From positions 23,218-87,217 of the IMG/VR virus record IMGVR_UViG_3300044213_000051: 64,000 nucleotides of DNA. One strand, given 5' to 3'. The notes beneath the pieces were generated by a model that saw only the letters and a program-made list of their open reading frames with translations, searched no databases and had not been told where the DNA came from. The stretch comes from a virus. Below are positions 53,121 to 61,923 of the stretch, one piece after another; position 1 is the first letter of the stretch, and every line of letters starts with the position of its first letter. The position numbers were made by a program, and so were the translations under genes.

Positions 53121-56100
53121 TTATTTCTTAGAAGGACGCCAAATGCCAACTAAACTTCCGTCGCCAGGAGGTCTGTAACCACCTTTCCACGAAATTGTTA
53201 CATCACCATCGTTAGGGTTGTTTGTTGTTGCTGTTGGTGTTTGATTACCACCAATGAACGATAAACGTCCACTGTTATTAGCATAAACAAAGTTTACGTG
53301 ACCATATTTCCAAAGGGCGATATCTCCAGGTTGGGCTTGCGTAAAATCAGTTATCGGAGTTGCTGCCCATTTGGTATATGAATCGCGAATTGCCCAAGCA
53401 GATGCTGTTTGAACATAACGATAACCACATTGCTTTAGTGTATAATTAACGAAACCCATACACCATGGAGTTTGGTCAGTTAGCCAATAAGCATTTTTTG
53501 GATAACCAAGATCTTCCCAAATACGAATGATGTTTGGGTTGCTTGGTTTACCATTCTGCCCTGTTTCTCTCCAATAACCATTAGTTGACGTCTGCGTTAA
53601 ACACTTCTGGAACCAATCGCTAAAATCAGATGGAGCTTGACCAGAAATTAATGATTGACCATTATTATCATCTTTCGGTGTTCCAGCGAAGTTACCCTTT
53701 ACACCACCAGAAGCTGCAGCTGGGTTGTTATATTTTCCTGGATTAGAAACGTAATCTGAATATTTATTGTTATTGTGATTAACGACTTTTGCGTCTTGTT
53801 CAACTGGTGGACTTGGTCGAACTGGAGTTTTTAACAATGGCATTGCAGAAGAATAACCATCGTTAGTATCAACTTCTCCTGGATCAATATCCACTTTAAT
53901 GTCTTGAATATCATCGACAGAAGCTGCTGGATTTGCTTGAGAAGAAGCACCAGATTGAATCATTGAAGATGCTCCATCAGTAGCAAATTTACCACCTGCT
54001 TTCAGAGTCACATCGCCACCACCTTGAGTATAGCTACCGCCACCTGCGAGTGCGTTATAATCTTTAGCTGACTGAATATACGTATTAGCGCCAGAGTTCA
54101 ACGACACATCTGAACCTGTTTGAACTGCGAATTCTTGTCCTGATTTAATATCAAACCCAGCAGTAGATTGTAAATGTAGGAAATCTCCTGCTTTAACTGA
54201 CGTTCCCAATCCTGAAGAAATCTTAATCTCTTCAGCAATTTCCATAGTTAAATTACCACCGCCATAAATGTTAATATCAGAACCAACACCAAGATTTAAT
54301 TCGCCAGCGATGTTGATATTAGCATCGTTCATAATGTTGATATTTGTTTCACCGTGAATGTCAATATCCGCACCAGCCATAACTTTAATATTGACGCCAC
54401 GTCCAACTGATAGGTTACAATCACCACCAATTGAAATTAAACCATTTCTGTCAATAATTTCATATCCATCACCAACAATTTTACGAACCATAGTTCCGTT
54501 AGCATCAACGTCAATATAAGTTCCAGCACGATGATACAAACTAATATTCTCGTGCGTTGGTGTATCGTCCAAAATAAACATATGGCCAGATTCGGTTTCA
54601 GTAACTTTAGAATATGGATAGATACCACCAAAACCTGCCAATGGTTGTTCCCAAGTACCACCACCAGCTGCTGGAATTTGACGTGTTCTTGACACATCCT
54701 TGAATTCTAACGCAGTACCTGTTACTTGACCACGAGCCATTCTGTTCGTTGACGTTTCGTTCATTTGTGAACGTAATGGGTACTTTCCTGATGGATCCTG
54801 GAAACCTCTAGTAGCTGAAGAAGAACGATCTTCTAACGCAGCTGTTTTTTCTGATGGAGTATCTCCAGCAACATCAGATTTTGTGTAAGTCGGAACTGCG
54901 TCAGCACGTGGTTTATTAGAAGGATCAGCTGCTGGTAAATTCGCTCCAATAAAATACGCATAGAATTTACGTTTAGTTGCGTAGTTATCACCTTGAGCAT
55001 CGGTACCAGTTCTCTTTAATGCTGTTTCAATAAATGCTGGATCGTTTTGTAAATCTTTCCAGTTTGTAATTCTTCTTAAGTAGAAATACACGCAGCATGT
55101 CGCACAAACTTGCGGGTCTGTTAATAAAGAATTTGGGTTGTTGACGATATCAACAGTAATACCAAAATCTTTCTTTAGCCCAGCTTGAAGAGCTTCATAT
55201 AATCTACGACCAGTTAATTGATTATATCCACGACCATAATATAAAGCACCATCGTCTGGTTGTACGTTACCACAACCACGACCATTTGAATAATTTGGAC
55301 TATAAATTTTTCTAAAGAAATCTTCTCGAGTACCTTGCCAGTTACAGTATTTTTGTGCTTCTGTTAAGTTATCTTGGAAAACTCCACGGAAAATTTTATT
55401 CAGATATTGTGCGCTGGAGTAAACATAACCCTCAGCAATTGGTTGCCATCTAGATTCACCACCGCAAATAGCAAGGATAGATGCTCTCGCATATTTCCCA
55501 GTAATTCCGAAACGATCCATCGCTGCAATTAACAAACCAATATTCTGTCTGGCTTTAGCAACCTGATTTGCAGCAAGTCCTGGTGGTGGATCAGTTGGAA
55601 CTGGTTTACCCAAAAGGTTACTCTGAACAGCTCCAGGTGTTGTGATGTTATTTGATGGTGATTGTTTTGGAGATGAATCAGCGTCTTTAGGAGGATTATT
55701 CATACCCTCTTTAGATCCTGCCTCAATTGGAGTTCCGTCTGATGTTGTTACTGGATCGCCAGTTCCCGAAGTAAGAATACCACCATCAGTGGCAATAACA
55801 GCACCGCCAGAATCAGCAGCAGCTTGTTTCGCTGCTTGAGATTGAGGAATTGCACTGAACGTTCCGATCATAATCGGATACTGTTCAAATTCATCTCTGA
55901 ATACAATAGCTACCCAAGTTCCTTCAACTGGACCTACAGGTGAAGAACCGATACCCGAAATACCAGCTGATGTTATTGGTTGTAGTGGAGTTGCCCAAGG
56001 TAAATCTTCTGTCGGAAGTAAGATTTTATCATCAGTGTGTAATCCGACAATACGAACTTGGCATCTTCCTAGGTGCAATGGGTCAGCACGATTCTCTACA

Positions 56101-56126
56101 ACTCCAGTGTATAATTCCATTGCCAT
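53121..56126 (-). CDS. gp5: gp5 baseplate hub with two lytic domains
   Basis: 1001 aa tail spike/needle protein (T4 575). Residues 1-95: OB-fold as in gp5/VgrG (ENRADPLHLGRCQVRIVGLH). Residues about 185-395: GH19-like chitinase/lysozyme with CGGESRW (Glu224) and YGRGYNQLTG (297-306). Residues about 540-720: gp5-type beta-helix (DIDIHGETNINIMNDANINI). Residues about 836-1001: NlpC/P60-like TIGR02594-type domain with Cys889 (TPWCMGF), His943 (YGHVNF) and Asn961 (GGNQ). Two different peptidoglycan-cutting activities are therefore predicted in one tail protein. It starts at the gp27 TAA (TAATG overlap). Confidence 0.88.
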   Translation of the reverse strand: MAMELYTGVVENRADPLHLGRCQVRIVGLHTDDKILLPTEDLPWATPLQPITSAGISGIGSSPVGPVEGTWVAIVFRDEFEQYPIMIGTFSAIPQSQAAKQAAADSGGAVIATDGGILTSGTGDPVTTSDGTPIEAGSKEGMNNPPKDADSSPKQSPSNNITTPGAVQSNLLGKPVPTDPPPGLAANQVAKARQNIGLLIAAMDRFGITGKYARASILAICGGESRWQPIAEGYVYSSAQYLNKIFRGVFQDNLTEAQKYCNWQGTREDFFRKIYSPNYSNGRGCGNVQPDDGALYYGRGYNQLTGRRLYEALQAGLKKDFGITVDIVNNPNSLLTDPQVCATCCVYFYLRRITNWKDLQNDPAFIETALKRTGTDAQGDNYATKRKFYAYFIGANLPAADPSNKPRADAVPTYTKSDVAGDTPSEKTAALEDRSSSATRGFQDPSGKYPLRSQMNETSTNRMARGQVTGTALEFKDVSRTRQIPAAGGGTWEQPLAGFGGIYPYSKVTETESGHMFILDDTPTHENISLYHRAGTYIDVDANGTMVRKIVGDGYEIIDRNGLISIGGDCNLSVGRGVNIKVMAGADIDIHGETNINIMNDANINIAGELNLGVGSDINIYGGGNLTMEIAEEIKISSGLGTSVKAGDFLHLQSTAGFDIKSGQEFAVQTGSDVSLNSGANTYIQSAKDYNALAGGGSYTQGGGDVTLKAGGKFATDGASSMIQSGASSQANPAASVDDIQDIKVDIDPGEVDTNDGYSSAMPLLKTPVRPSPPVEQDAKVVNHNNNKYSDYVSNPGKYNNPAAASGGVKGNFAGTPKDDNNGQSLISGQAPSDFSDWFQKCLTQTSTNGYWRETGQNGKPSNPNIIRIWEDLGYPKNAYWLTDQTPWCMGFVNYTLKQCGYRYVQTASAWAIRDSYTKWAATPITDFTQAQPGDIALWKYGHVNFVYANNSGRLSFIGGNQTPTATTNNPNDGDVTISWKGGYRPPGDGSLVGIWRPSKK

Positions 56127-57412
56127 TACTTAATATTTCCTGTTTCTAAATTTATAAGCATAGAATCTTTAATCAATTCCATTTTACACTCATGTTTATC
56201 TCTAGAGATAAAATGATTAATAGCTGATATTAAATATTTTCCAGAAAACATTTGATCTTTTATTTGATTTGGTGTAGTTTTTTTAGTTATGGGTGCCATT
56301 TTATTCAGATTAACTTCAACTACTCTACCAACTGTGTAATCAAATCTTCCTGGCACAGTAAGTTCTAATTTTACTGACTCAGCCTGTTTCATTAATGAAA
56401 GTCTTTCTTGAATAATTTTGGTATTTGATGTGTCATCATAATCAACAAACGTGTTAAATGCTTTTGGGCGATTTAACAGTTTAGCCTCAAAATGACCAAT
56501 TGATTTAGATCTCGCAGCAGGAAATTTGTTTAGGTGGTTACGATTACCCCAGTTCTCAAACATATCAAACTCATTTATCTCAACCTCACCAGTTGATGAA
56601 TCAAAGGACCACAATTTAGATCCATACATCCCACTCTGAACACGATCAATATAATCAATACCATCTGGAATATGTATTTCAGTAATACGTTTATAATCTT
56701 CTTCTATGTTTTGAGCACCCTTACCATCAGAAGTTTTATCACGGGAATAGTTATCATACTGAAACGTCTGTAATAATTTAGATTGTTTATACAGAGAATC
56801 TAAAGAACAGAAATTATATCCAGATCTATTTTCAAAAAACACATAAGTTGGCGAATCTTTCTGATTAATAGCAAATTCGCAGAGAAAAATTAAATTTTTT
56901 ACTGGAGACCAATAATTAGAAACATATTTGTGTCTATTTTTAGTAACTTCAATATAACACATATTTTTTGTGCTTAATCCAAATTTATCATCGGTCAATA
57001 AAGTATTAGCGATGTCTGAAATTACACCATTAAATCCTTTACTAATTGGATTATTTAAATCGTTAATTGCATCAACGTTAGTGAAGTGTAATTGATATGC
57101 TACTTGTTTATCTCCAAGCATAACTCTATCACTCATTTTATAGATATAATATCTTCCATCCAAACTTACATTAGGAGCACTCGGGTTACTCAATTTTAAT
57201 TTTAAGAATTCTTGACCAGCGAATGGAAGAAAGTTAACTAAATCCAAAGATTCTTTAACTAATAATGTCCCTGTGATGAATGGCGATAACAAATCCTCAA
57301 AGATTTGTATACCTATAACTTGGTTCGTTATATTTTGTACTTTATTAGTTGCTGTAGATATTGTTACGTCTTCAATCGTAACATCACCAGCAAAACTTTT
57401 CTTAATAGTCAT
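56126..57412 (-). CDS. gp27: gp27 baseplate hub protein
   Basis: 428 aa (T4 391). Trimeric hub that carries gp5. N-terminus FAGDVTIEDVTISTATNKVQNITNQVIGIQIFEDLLSPFITGTLLVKES is a typical hub start. A middle segment VKNLIFLCEFAINQKDSPTYVFFENRSGYNFCSLDSL and the end ISAINHFISRDKHECKMELIKDSM also match the T4 hub family. It is coupled to gp53 (1 nt overlap) and to gp5. Confidence 0.85.
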   Translation of the reverse strand: MTIKKSFAGDVTIEDVTISTATNKVQNITNQVIGIQIFEDLLSPFITGTLLVKESLDLVNFLPFAGQEFLKLKLSNPSAPNVSLDGRYYIYKMSDRVMLGDKQVAYQLHFTNVDAINDLNNPISKGFNGVISDIANTLLTDDKFGLSTKNMCYIEVTKNRHKYVSNYWSPVKNLIFLCEFAINQKDSPTYVFFENRSGYNFCSLDSLYKQSKLLQTFQYDNYSRDKTSDGKGAQNIEEDYKRITEIHIPDGIDYIDRVQSGMYGSKLWSFDSSTGEVEINEFDMFENWGNRNHLNKFPAARSKSIGHFEAKLLNRPKAFNTFVDYDDTSNTKIIQERLSLMKQAESVKLELTVPGRFDYTVGRVVEVNLNKMAPITKKTTPNQIKDQMFSGKYLISAINHFISRDKHECKMELIKDSMLINLETGNIK

Positions 57413-57906
57413 TAAATTAAATCATTAAAGTTCTTTAAAACAACAGCAAGAACATCGGCTGTTATAATTTTAATAGTTCGTTTAGATTCGTTTATCTTTT
57501 GCTCATAATCAAAATTGGTAACTTGTAAAGCACCATCAAAATCTGGCATTACCCAATTTCCGTTTTCATCTTCATAGTGATGAATGCCATAAACATTATC
57601 ACCATACTTATCTTTAATAAATTGATTTAATGTATCATATGGTAATGGGAAATCTTTTAAATAATCATATCTATCGTTAGCTAACATAACGACCCAATGT
57701 AATCCTGGATCTCCATAAAATTTTTCAGCAATTATTGATGGTGTTTCACCATCAATGATATCATATGTATCATATACTGTGATGTTTGATAAAACGTCTC
57801 TGCGAAAACGAATGTTTCTGGTTATATCAGTTACAATAAACGCTGTTCGTTCGTTCGGTGTTATTTCATAATCGTAAATGAAATTTGTAAATTTTTCAAA
57901 ATACAT
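57412..57906 (-). CDS. gp53: gp53 baseplate wedge protein
   Basis: 164 aa (T4 196), LysM-like wedge protein. Shows YDTYDIIDGETPSIIAEKFYGDPGLHWVVMLANDRYD, the motif that defines the family, and an N-terminal MYFEKFTNFIYDY. Located between gp48 and gp27, sharing end codons with both. Confidence 0.92.
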   Translation of the reverse strand: MYFEKFTNFIYDYEITPNERTAFIVTDITRNIRFRRDVLSNITVYDTYDIIDGETPSIIAEKFYGDPGLHWVVMLANDRYDYLKDFPLPYDTLNQFIKDKYGDNVYGIHHYEDENGNWVMPDFDGALQVTNFDYEQKINESKRTIKIITADVLAVVLKNFNDLI

Positions 57907-59060
57907 TATAGACCGTCCTCAATTTTTTCTTTAGTAATTTGAGCAAGTTCACGGAAATTTAATGTTATAGCTATTTGAGTTGGCATACCATTTGGGAATG
58001 TATTAAATTGTCCATTTGGTGTATAATTAACAGTCATATCTGTTAATACGCAAGATGTATGGCGATGGATGTTTAGGTTTTCTTTACCATTTTGATAATA
58101 ATATACATCAAATTCTGATGGATAGATGTAAAGGAAATTCATCGAATCTTTAAACTCTGGATGCATGTGCAGTTTAAACTGTTTAATAATGTTTAAAACA
58201 TTCTGCGCTTCGGTGGCATTTCTTGGGAAAAATTGATAATCCATTGAGAATGTTCTAAAATCAACACCCTTAAACACTTGTTCTTTTTTCGGATTGGCAG
58301 TCAAACCAGTTAATGCAGACATGGCTCCCACGTTTTTATTATCTCCACGCATAGCGATTGCTGCAGCAATCGAAGTACCTTGGCTTACTGAATCTGTGTT
58401 TAATCCAATATTAAAAGAAGATACATTGACAGCCTTACCTAGTGCTTCTGCTCCACCTAATGTAGCTTGGAAATTGAATGTTTCTTCTTCACCCCATTGT
58501 GTTCCATAACGAATAGACAATTGATTGGGAACATATAACATAATAGCAGTCTTTAAACGCTTTTGTGCTCTGGTTGCATTTGACGCAGATTTTGCGATGG
58601 CAGCTCCACCTACTGCTTGTTTAAACCAGTCTGTTGGCATTTTAGATGTTTCCCACAAAGAAGAAAGTGCGCTGTGAGTTCCTTCTTTTTCAGTAGATGG
58701 ATCAATTTTACCAGTCCCTTTACCCTTTAACGAAGTATTTCCTAGTGTTCCACCAGATGCTATTGTTGAAACTGCTGCTGTTGCTAACATACCATCTGGA
58801 GTTAATCCAATAGCATTCGCTTGAGCAATTAATCCACCACGATCTCTATTTGCGATGTCTGGCATTCGAGAATCCATGCTCGGAAGAGAAGACAAATAAG
58901 AATCTGTAGATACGTTGATGTAAAAGGCAACAAAGTTGCCACCATATTGTTCGCTTTGAATGTCTACTGGGTATGAGTAATTATCAACCTGATAGGTTGT
59001 ATTAAACGATGTCGCTGGTCCACGCATCGTTTTCGAAGTTAAATTCGGGAAGGTCGCCAT
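57906..59060 (-). CDS. gp48: gp48 baseplate tail-tube cap
   Basis: 384 aa (T4 364). It sits on the hub below gp54 and starts the tail tube. Features: SEQYGGNFVAFYINV near the N-terminus, ATRAQKRLKTAIMLYVPNQLSIRYG, and the tube-like C-terminal domain (FRTFSMDYQFFPRNATEAQNVLNIIKQFKLHMHPE ... LTDMTVNYTPNGQ). AGGA stands 6 nt before the ATG. First gene of the minus-strand hub operon. Confidence 0.9.
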   Translation of the reverse strand: MATFPNLTSKTMRGPATSFNTTYQVDNYSYPVDIQSEQYGGNFVAFYINVSTDSYLSSLPSMDSRMPDIANRDRGGLIAQANAIGLTPDGMLATAAVSTIASGGTLGNTSLKGKGTGKIDPSTEKEGTHSALSSLWETSKMPTDWFKQAVGGAAIAKSASNATRAQKRLKTAIMLYVPNQLSIRYGTQWGEEETFNFQATLGGAEALGKAVNVSSFNIGLNTDSVSQGTSIAAAIAMRGDNKNVGAMSALTGLTANPKKEQVFKGVDFRTFSMDYQFFPRNATEAQNVLNIIKQFKLHMHPEFKDSMNFLYIYPSEFDVYYYQNGKENLNIHRHTSCVLTDMTVNYTPNGQFNTFPNGMPTQIAITLNFRELAQITKEKIEDGL

Positions 59061-59066
59061 AGTTTT

Positions 59067-59074
59067 CCTAAATA
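59067..59074 (+). promoter_or_regulatory. late promoter octamer CCTAAATA (plus operon)
   Basis: 35 nt upstream of the gp4 ATG, reading right. Its complement TATTTAGG supplies the AGG of the gp48 ribosome site. It forms an inverted pair with the octamer at 59100-59107. Confidence 0.65.
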
Positions 59075-59099
59075 TTGGAGATTTACTATTCTAATAGAG

Positions 59100-59107
59100 T
59101 ATTTAGG
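59100..59107 (-). promoter_or_regulatory. late promoter octamer CCTAAATA (gp48 operon)
   Basis: Reads left toward gp48, placed directly before the gp4 ATG. Facing the plus-strand octamer 25 bp away, so the two transcripts would overlap at their 5-prime ends. Confidence 0.65.
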
Positions 59108-59108
59108 C

Positions 59109-59546
59109 ATGTTTCACAAAAGATTGTATAAACCTTTGTATCCAGAAAAATATGGTGGGGATCCTACCAATATCATTATGAGATCTAGTTGGGAGACGAT
59201 GTTCGCCACTTGGTGCGATAAAAACCCATCGATATTAAAGTGGACTTCTGAAGAGACAGTTATTCCATATCGTTGCCCAACTGATAATAGAATACATCGT
59301 TATTTTGTTGATTTTAATATACAAATTAAACAAAGGGACGGGTCTATAAAGAGATATTTGGTTGAAGTAAAACCAGAAAAACAGACTGTTCCACCAGTTT
59401 ATCCTGGACGCCAAACTAAACGATACATAACAGAATCTCTTACATACATAAAAAACGAAGCTAAATGGGCTGCTGCAAGAGAGTACTGTAAAGATCGTGG
59501 TTGGGAATTTAAGATAATAACTGAGCGAGAACTCGGTCTGAAATGA
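59109..59546 (+). CDS. gp4: gp4 head completion protein (nuclease-like)
   Basis: 145 aa (T4 gp4/50 150). Needed to make filled heads ready for tails. Endonuclease-like motifs: IIMRSSWETMFATWCDKNPSILKWTSEE, RYFVDFNIQIK and YLVEVKPEKQT (the D...E-x-K pattern of PD-(D/E)xK nucleases), as known for this family. First gene of the rightward operon. Confidence 0.92.
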   Translation: MFHKRLYKPLYPEKYGGDPTNIIMRSSWETMFATWCDKNPSILKWTSEETVIPYRCPTDNRIHRYFVDFNIQIKQRDGSIKRYLVEVKPEKQTVPPVYPGRQTKRYITESLTYIKNEAKWAAAREYCKDRGWEFKIITERELGLK

Positions 59547-59554
59547 CCTAAATA
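59547..59554 (+). promoter_or_regulatory. late promoter octamer CCTAAATA (59560 gene)
   Basis: Begins at the base after the gp4 stop codon; the spacer ATTAA then leads to the ATG at 59560. A leaderless transcript is predicted. Confidence 0.6.
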
Positions 59555-59559
59555 ATTAA

Positions 59560-60156
59560 ATGGCTACAAAATCAAGTTTACAAACTGTTTTCGACAAAAA
59601 CCAATACGATCTGGCAACAGCTGCCAGAAAGTCCACCACATGGTATAATCAGCAAGTTCTGTTGTTAACTAAACAACAGATTACACCACACAAAATAATG
59701 TCTGGTGAACCTGACTCGCTTAAAAATTCCATTATGCCTGGAAAACTCTATATGTATTTCTATGATCCAAAGTTGAAGGCAGAATTACCCTATTATGACA
59801 GATTCCCTTTAGTTTTCCCATTTAGGAAAGTTCAAGGTGGATTTCTTGGGTTGAATATGCACTACTTGCCATACCCATTGAGAATTAAACTGCTGGATGC
59901 TTTAATGCAGTTTAAGAGTAATGATAAAATGAACGAAGCAACTAAGTTAAAATACTCTTGGTCTACAATCGATGGAATTTCCAAGTTCAAAGCTGCCCAG
60001 CCTTGCGTTAAACACTATTTGTCAGACCATGTTCGTTCTGCATTTAAACAAATCCCCTCATACGACTGGGCAACAGCAATGTTACTTCCTGTTGAAAAAT
60101 TCGTTGGGGCGAATAAACTAGAAGTCTGGGCAGATTCTAAAAAAAGAATGAGATAA
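59560..60156 (+). CDS. conserved T4-superfamily protein, possibly gp2-like
   Basis: 198 aa. Basic N-terminal region, then PGKLYMYFYDPKLKAELPYYDRFPLVFPF and GGFLGLNMHYLPYPLRIKLLDALMQF, a strongly patterned stretch I associate with T4-like head/DNA-end proteins, and CVKHYLSDHVRSAFKQIP. In T4, gene 2 (DNA end protector) neighbours gene 4, and this gene follows gp4, so gp2 is the best guess; I cannot confirm it. No Shine-Dalgarno; late octamer 5 nt before the ATG. Confidence 0.65.
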   Translation: MATKSSLQTVFDKNQYDLATAARKSTTWYNQQVLLLTKQQITPHKIMSGEPDSLKNSIMPGKLYMYFYDPKLKAELPYYDRFPLVFPFRKVQGGFLGLNMHYLPYPLRIKLLDALMQFKSNDKMNEATKLKYSWSTIDGISKFKAAQPCVKHYLSDHVRSAFKQIPSYDWATAMLLPVEKFVGANKLEVWADSKKRMR

Positions 60157-60159
60157 TCT

Positions 60160-60753
60160 ATGGCCACTATAGACGACTTTATCGCAACAGTTAAAACACA
60201 GGGGATGATGCGCTCAAACCGATACACAGTTGTATTCGGTGATGTAGTTAATGATCCAGACAATTTACGTCAGATTATGATGTATTGTTCAGATATTCAA
60301 ATTCCTGGGGTAAACGTAAGCACTGCTCAATTAAGAATGTATGGAGAACTTCGCGAAGTTCCATACGAAAAGTTATTCGGTGATATCAATTTGACGTTCT
60401 ACGTTGATAATAATATGAATGTCAAAAATTACTTTGATAGATGGATGGGTTTAATTCAAGATCCGTACACAAGAACATTTAATTACTATGCGAATTATAT
60501 TTCACAGATGGTAATTACTGTTGAAGATTATTCAAATAATGCTCAATATGACATCAATCTCTATGAGTGTTATCCGAAATCGATTGGTCAAGTTCAGATT
60601 GGATATGACCAGAAAGACGTTATGAAATTACAGGTAACAATGCAATACAAATATTGGACTTCGACATCATACACTGCCATGACTGATTTAAGTCAGCAGC
60701 AACCATTAACAGTTGGTCAATTAAATAACCAACCAATAACAGTTCCAGCATAA
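60160..60753 (+). CDS. gp54: gp54-like / tail-tube-family protein
   Basis: 197 aa member of the gp19 fold group. Features: SNRYTVVFGDV, MYCSDIQIPGVNVSTAQLRMYGELREVPYEKLFGDINLTFYVDNN, YFDRWMGLIQDP and the last strand VTMQYKYWTSTS. T4 gp54 (320 aa) caps the hub and starts the tube; this protein is shorter and close in size to gp19. Since gp19 and gp3 are assigned elsewhere, gp54 is the remaining role. 3 nt after the previous gene. Confidence 0.68.
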   Translation: MATIDDFIATVKTQGMMRSNRYTVVFGDVVNDPDNLRQIMMYCSDIQIPGVNVSTAQLRMYGELREVPYEKLFGDINLTFYVDNNMNVKNYFDRWMGLIQDPYTRTFNYYANYISQMVITVEDYSNNAQYDINLYECYPKSIGQVQIGYDQKDVMKLQVTMQYKYWTSTSYTAMTDLSQQQPLTVGQLNNQPITVPA

Positions 60754-60767
60754 TAATAAAGGTTGCC

Positions 60768-61514
60768 ATGTCAGACCAAGAATATCAAATGAGTGCGAGT
60801 GAGAAGAAAAAAGAAGATTGGATGAACAGTAAATGGCGTCCAATGATGGGTTGGATGTACATGGGTGTTTGTATTTTCGATTTTATGATAGCACCAATTT
60901 TATGGTCTCTGATTCAATCATTAGCTCACGGTCAAGTTAATGTTCAATGGCAACCTTTAACTCTACAAGGTGCTGGTTTATTCCACGTTGCGATGGGTGC
61001 TGTTCTTGGTATCGCTGCTTATGGGAGAACTCAAGAGAAACTGAATGGTGCTAATAATGGTGGCCTTCAATTACAAGGTGGTACAACATATCAAGTTCCA
61101 GGTCAAATGAACAATGGTATGGGTGGTATGGGTATGAATTCAGGTATGGGTGGTATGGGTATGAATTCAGGTATGGGTGGTATGAATTCAGGTACGAACA
61201 GTGGTTTCGGTGGAGGTATGAATAATGGATCATCAGGATTTGGTTCGTCAGGTGGCTTCGGTTCACCTAGCGGCAGCTCAGCATTTGGCTCTCCTTCGAC
61301 AGGAGGATTCGGTTCCCCAAGCTCGAGTTTTGGTTCAACACCAGCACCTAGCCCAACACCAACAAGCAGCTTTGGTAGCAGTTCAGGATTTGGAACGCCA
61401 GCGACTCCACCAACACCAAGCCCAATTCCAAAACCAACACCAAGTGTAAATTCGTCAATAAATAGTTCTGCTGGAGATCCGCCAGCAAGAAACACAAGGA
61501 ATGATATTCAATGA
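60768..61514 (+). CDS. holin-like membrane protein with Gly/Met/Ser/Pro tail
   Basis: 248 aa. Two hydrophobic segments: residues about 26-52 (RPMMGWMYMGVCIFDFMIAPILWSLIQSL) and 67-86 (GAGLFHVAMGAVLGIAAYG), preceded by a charged cytosolic start (SEKKKEDWMNSKW). The pattern resembles phage 2-3 TM holins. Residues 100-248 are low complexity: GGMGMNS repeats, then GFGSPS, then Pro/Thr/Ser-rich. The tail is unusual for a holin and may be a linker or aggregation-prone region. AAAGG precedes the ATG. No endolysin gene is adjacent; lysis role is inferred. Confidence 0.7.
   Translation: MSDQEYQMSASEKKKEDWMNSKWRPMMGWMYMGVCIFDFMIAPILWSLIQSLAHGQVNVQWQPLTLQGAGLFHVAMGAVLGIAAYGRTQEKLNGANNGGLQLQGGTTYQVPGQMNNGMGGMGMNSGMGGMGMNSGMGGMNSGTNSGFGGGMNNGSSGFGSSGGFGSPSGSSAFGSPSTGGFGSPSSSFGSTPAPSPTPTSSFGSSSGFGTPATPPTPSPIPKPTPSVNSSINSSAGDPPARNTRNDIQ
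61114..61195 (+). repeat. tandem GGMGMNSGM coding repeat
   Basis: Direct repeats of about 30 nt (GGTATGGGTATGAATTCA and variants), three units, in the tail of the holin-like gene. Likely unstable in length. Confidence 0.75.
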
Positions 61515-61921
61515 ACGTACATGATAATTTGTCTGAAGTTTTTGATGTTCCAACTATAACCAAAACTACAGAAGTGATTGATAATAGTACTGGTGAGATA
61601 GTAGAATCACCAACACAAAAAATTGAAAGTGACTACGATAAAACTCGTGGTAATCTTCAAGAATTATTATTAAAGGGACAAGAAGCATTGAACGCTGCTC
61701 TAGAGGTAGCTAAGCAATCTGAGCACCCACGTGCTTTTGAAGTTGTAGGTAATTTGATGAAACAACTTGCTGACATAAATCAGCAGCTTATGGATATCCA
61801 TCAACAGAAACAAAAACTTGATGGACCAAAGGCAGAGAAAGTTACAAATAATAATGCTATCTTTGTTGGTAGCACAGCTGAATTGAATAAACTAATCAAG
61901 AATATGTCTAAAGGAGAGTGA
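61511..61921 (+). CDS. gp16: gp16 terminase small subunit
   Basis: 136 aa (T4 164). Small terminase that recognises DNA and stimulates gp17. Match: DYDKTRGNLQELLLKGQEALNAALEVAKQSEHPRAFEVVGNLMKQLADINQQLMDIHQQ (the T4 helical pair with the S-P/H-P-R turn) and the end NNAIFVGSTAELNKLIKNM. In T4 it is directly before gene 17; here it is in the tail-hub operon, opposite in direction to gp17 and about 43 kb away. ATGA overlap with the holin-like gene. Confidence 0.88.
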   Translation: MNVHDNLSEVFDVPTITKTTEVIDNSTGEIVESPTQKIESDYDKTRGNLQELLLKGQEALNAALEVAKQSEHPRAFEVVGNLMKQLADINQQLMDIHQQKQKLDGPKAEKVTNNNAIFVGSTAELNKLIKNMSKGE

Positions 61922-61923
61922 CA

